This document shows positions 29,477-30,004 of a DNA stretch of 30,004 nucleotides, one piece after another. The notes beneath the pieces are model-generated. The model made no database searches. It was not told where the DNA came from and was given only the letters and a program-made list of their open reading frames with translations. Within the stretch, counting starts at the first letter, position 1. Each line of letters begins with the position of its first letter. The DNA lies in IMG/VR virus record IMGVR_UViG_3300032245_000505, positions 1 through 30,004 of that record. One strand, written 5' to 3'. The position numbers and the translations under genes are program-made. Origin of the DNA: a virus.

Positions 29477-29850
29477 GCGTTTGGGGTATCTAAGAATTTG
29501 AGGATGTCGGCGGCGGTCCCACCCTTGGCAATGATCGACCGGATCTCATCGAAGTCCTGCTCGCGTAATGCCGACCGCAAGAGTTCTTTGCTCAACTTGA
29601 CATCTAGCGACTTCTCTCGCAGGTCGGCCTCTTCGCGCCATTCGTCCCGATCCTTCTCCAGCTTGCAAATACCTTCAAGCAGCGTGTCGCCTTGCGAATC
29701 ATTGTCAGGGTCGAGGTTCAAATGTTCGCAGCACATTTTGTGCATCTCAGAAGCGTATTCAAGTTGTGCTATGTCCTCGGCGATTTGTCGATCTTGGCAA
29801 ACGTAGCAGGAAGGGTCATCGCCATTACAGCGCGAGCAATTGTTTTTCAT
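29473..29850 (-). CDS. Cys-rich N-terminus and coiled coil, hypothetical
   Basis: A 125-residue protein. The N-terminus has CSRC and CYVC (Cys5, Cys8, Cys15 and Cys18) spaced 10 apart, and a further CC near residue 40, suggesting a zinc-binding knuckle. The rest is acidic and helical (LLEGICKLEKDRDEWREEADL), ending in RSIIAKGGTAADILKFLD. The function is unknown. The start overlaps the DnaA-like gene stop (ATGA), and the end overlaps the zinc-ribbon start. Confidence 0.7.
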   Translation of the reverse strand: MKNNCSRCNGDDPSCYVCQDRQIAEDIAQLEYASEMHKMCCEHLNLDPDNDSQGDTLLEGICKLEKDRDEWREEADLREKSLDVKLSKELLRSALREQDFDEIRSIIAKGGTAADILKFLDTPNA

Positions 29851-30004
29851 GAGGTCGGTTTGTTGGTTTTAGTGATTGCAGATTTGAGCTTATTCACCAT
29901 CTCTCGGAACTCGGCATTGCTGCCGTACAGTTCCCGGCAGCGGATCAGTGCGTGTCGTGCGCTTCCATGGTCCGTCATTCCAAGCTCATTTGCAATGCGG
30001 ATCA
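29847..30004 (-). CDS. Partial DnaA-domain-IV-like HTH protein
   Basis: Only the last 52 codons are visible; the 5' part lies beyond base 30004. The sequence IRIANELGMTDHGSARHALI resembles domain IV of DnaA (the consensus has iarelgkrdHstv.hai), followed by the helix FREMVNKLKSAI. The key His of the DnaA signature is kept. In DnaA this domain binds the origin boxes. Whether a full AAA+ part lies upstream cannot be seen. A DnaA-domain-IV-only phage protein is the simpler guess. Confidence 0.6.
   Translation of the reverse strand, partial: IRIANELGMTDHGSARHALIRCRELYGSNAEFREMVNKLKSAITKTNKPTS

Noticed and set aside
1-30004. CRISPR array, insertion sequence, integrase or attachment site
   Set aside because: No regularly spaced repeat-spacer pattern, transposase, integrase or tRNA-derived repeat was found on either strand.

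Overview
The window is a compact stretch of a tailed double-stranded DNA phage or prophage. Every gene I can support lies on the minus strand, so transcription reads from base 30004 toward base 1. Most neighbouring genes overlap by one to four bases (ATGA, TAATG, TGATG). I see no integrase, transposase, tRNA, rRNA or CRISPR array. The host cannot be fixed from sequence alone. Most starts lack a Shine-Dalgarno sequence and several have A/C-rich leaders, and the putative lysis enzyme looks like a family 75 chitosanase. This hints at a host outside the Proteobacteria and Firmicutes, perhaps of the Verrucomicrobia-Planctomycetes group, but that is only inference.

Layout in transcription order. 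Bases 30004-22190 are the replication, recombination and modification block: a partial DnaA-domain-IV-like protein, two small cysteine-rich proteins, a RuvC-type resolvase, a cytosine-C5 methyltransferase, an SSB-like protein with an acidic IPF tail, a helicase-adenine/cytosine-N4 methyltransferase fusion, an HNH endonuclease, a winged-helix replication initiator and a DnaB helicase. The initiator gene carries two clusters of 11-bp GCCCCTT repeats and a hexamer tract, an arrangement reminiscent of the lambda origin inside gene O. A 269-bp non-coding gap (24858-25126) holds several inverted repeats, a possible pseudoknot and a terminator that abuts the HNH start codon.

Bases 22126-14282 are packaging and head genes: a MuF-like minor head protein, small and large terminase, a Mu gp29-like portal (DUF935), two small head genes, a Mu I-like protease/scaffold, a P22-type coat protein and a head-tail connector. 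Bases 13830-5063 are tail genes: terminator, tube, tape measure, hub-like protein, two accessory proteins and a tail fibre. Tail length estimated from the 481-residue tape measure is about 70 nm (inference).

Bases 5061-3415 form a run of overlapping small genes, read as a lysis cassette: coiled-coil protein, two-helix holin-like protein, lipoprotein, a 29-residue membrane peptide, GH75-like hydrolase and a second two-helix membrane protein. After it come an HExxH metallopeptidase, a two-HTH protein and a calcineurin-like phosphoesterase, closed by a structured RNA and a strong terminator at about 1557. Bases 1401-1 hold a new run of very small genes (a ribbon-helix-helix-like protein, a 47-residue membrane protein, and proteins with repeated EQRDRLA segments).

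The most notable non-coding signal is a composite motif (ACTTTG-N5-CAAAGT inverted repeats and/or GCCTAA blocks). It recurs in the few real gaps ahead of the small terminase, portal, protease/scaffold, tail accessory and HNH genes, and is a candidate phage-specific promoter or operator set.
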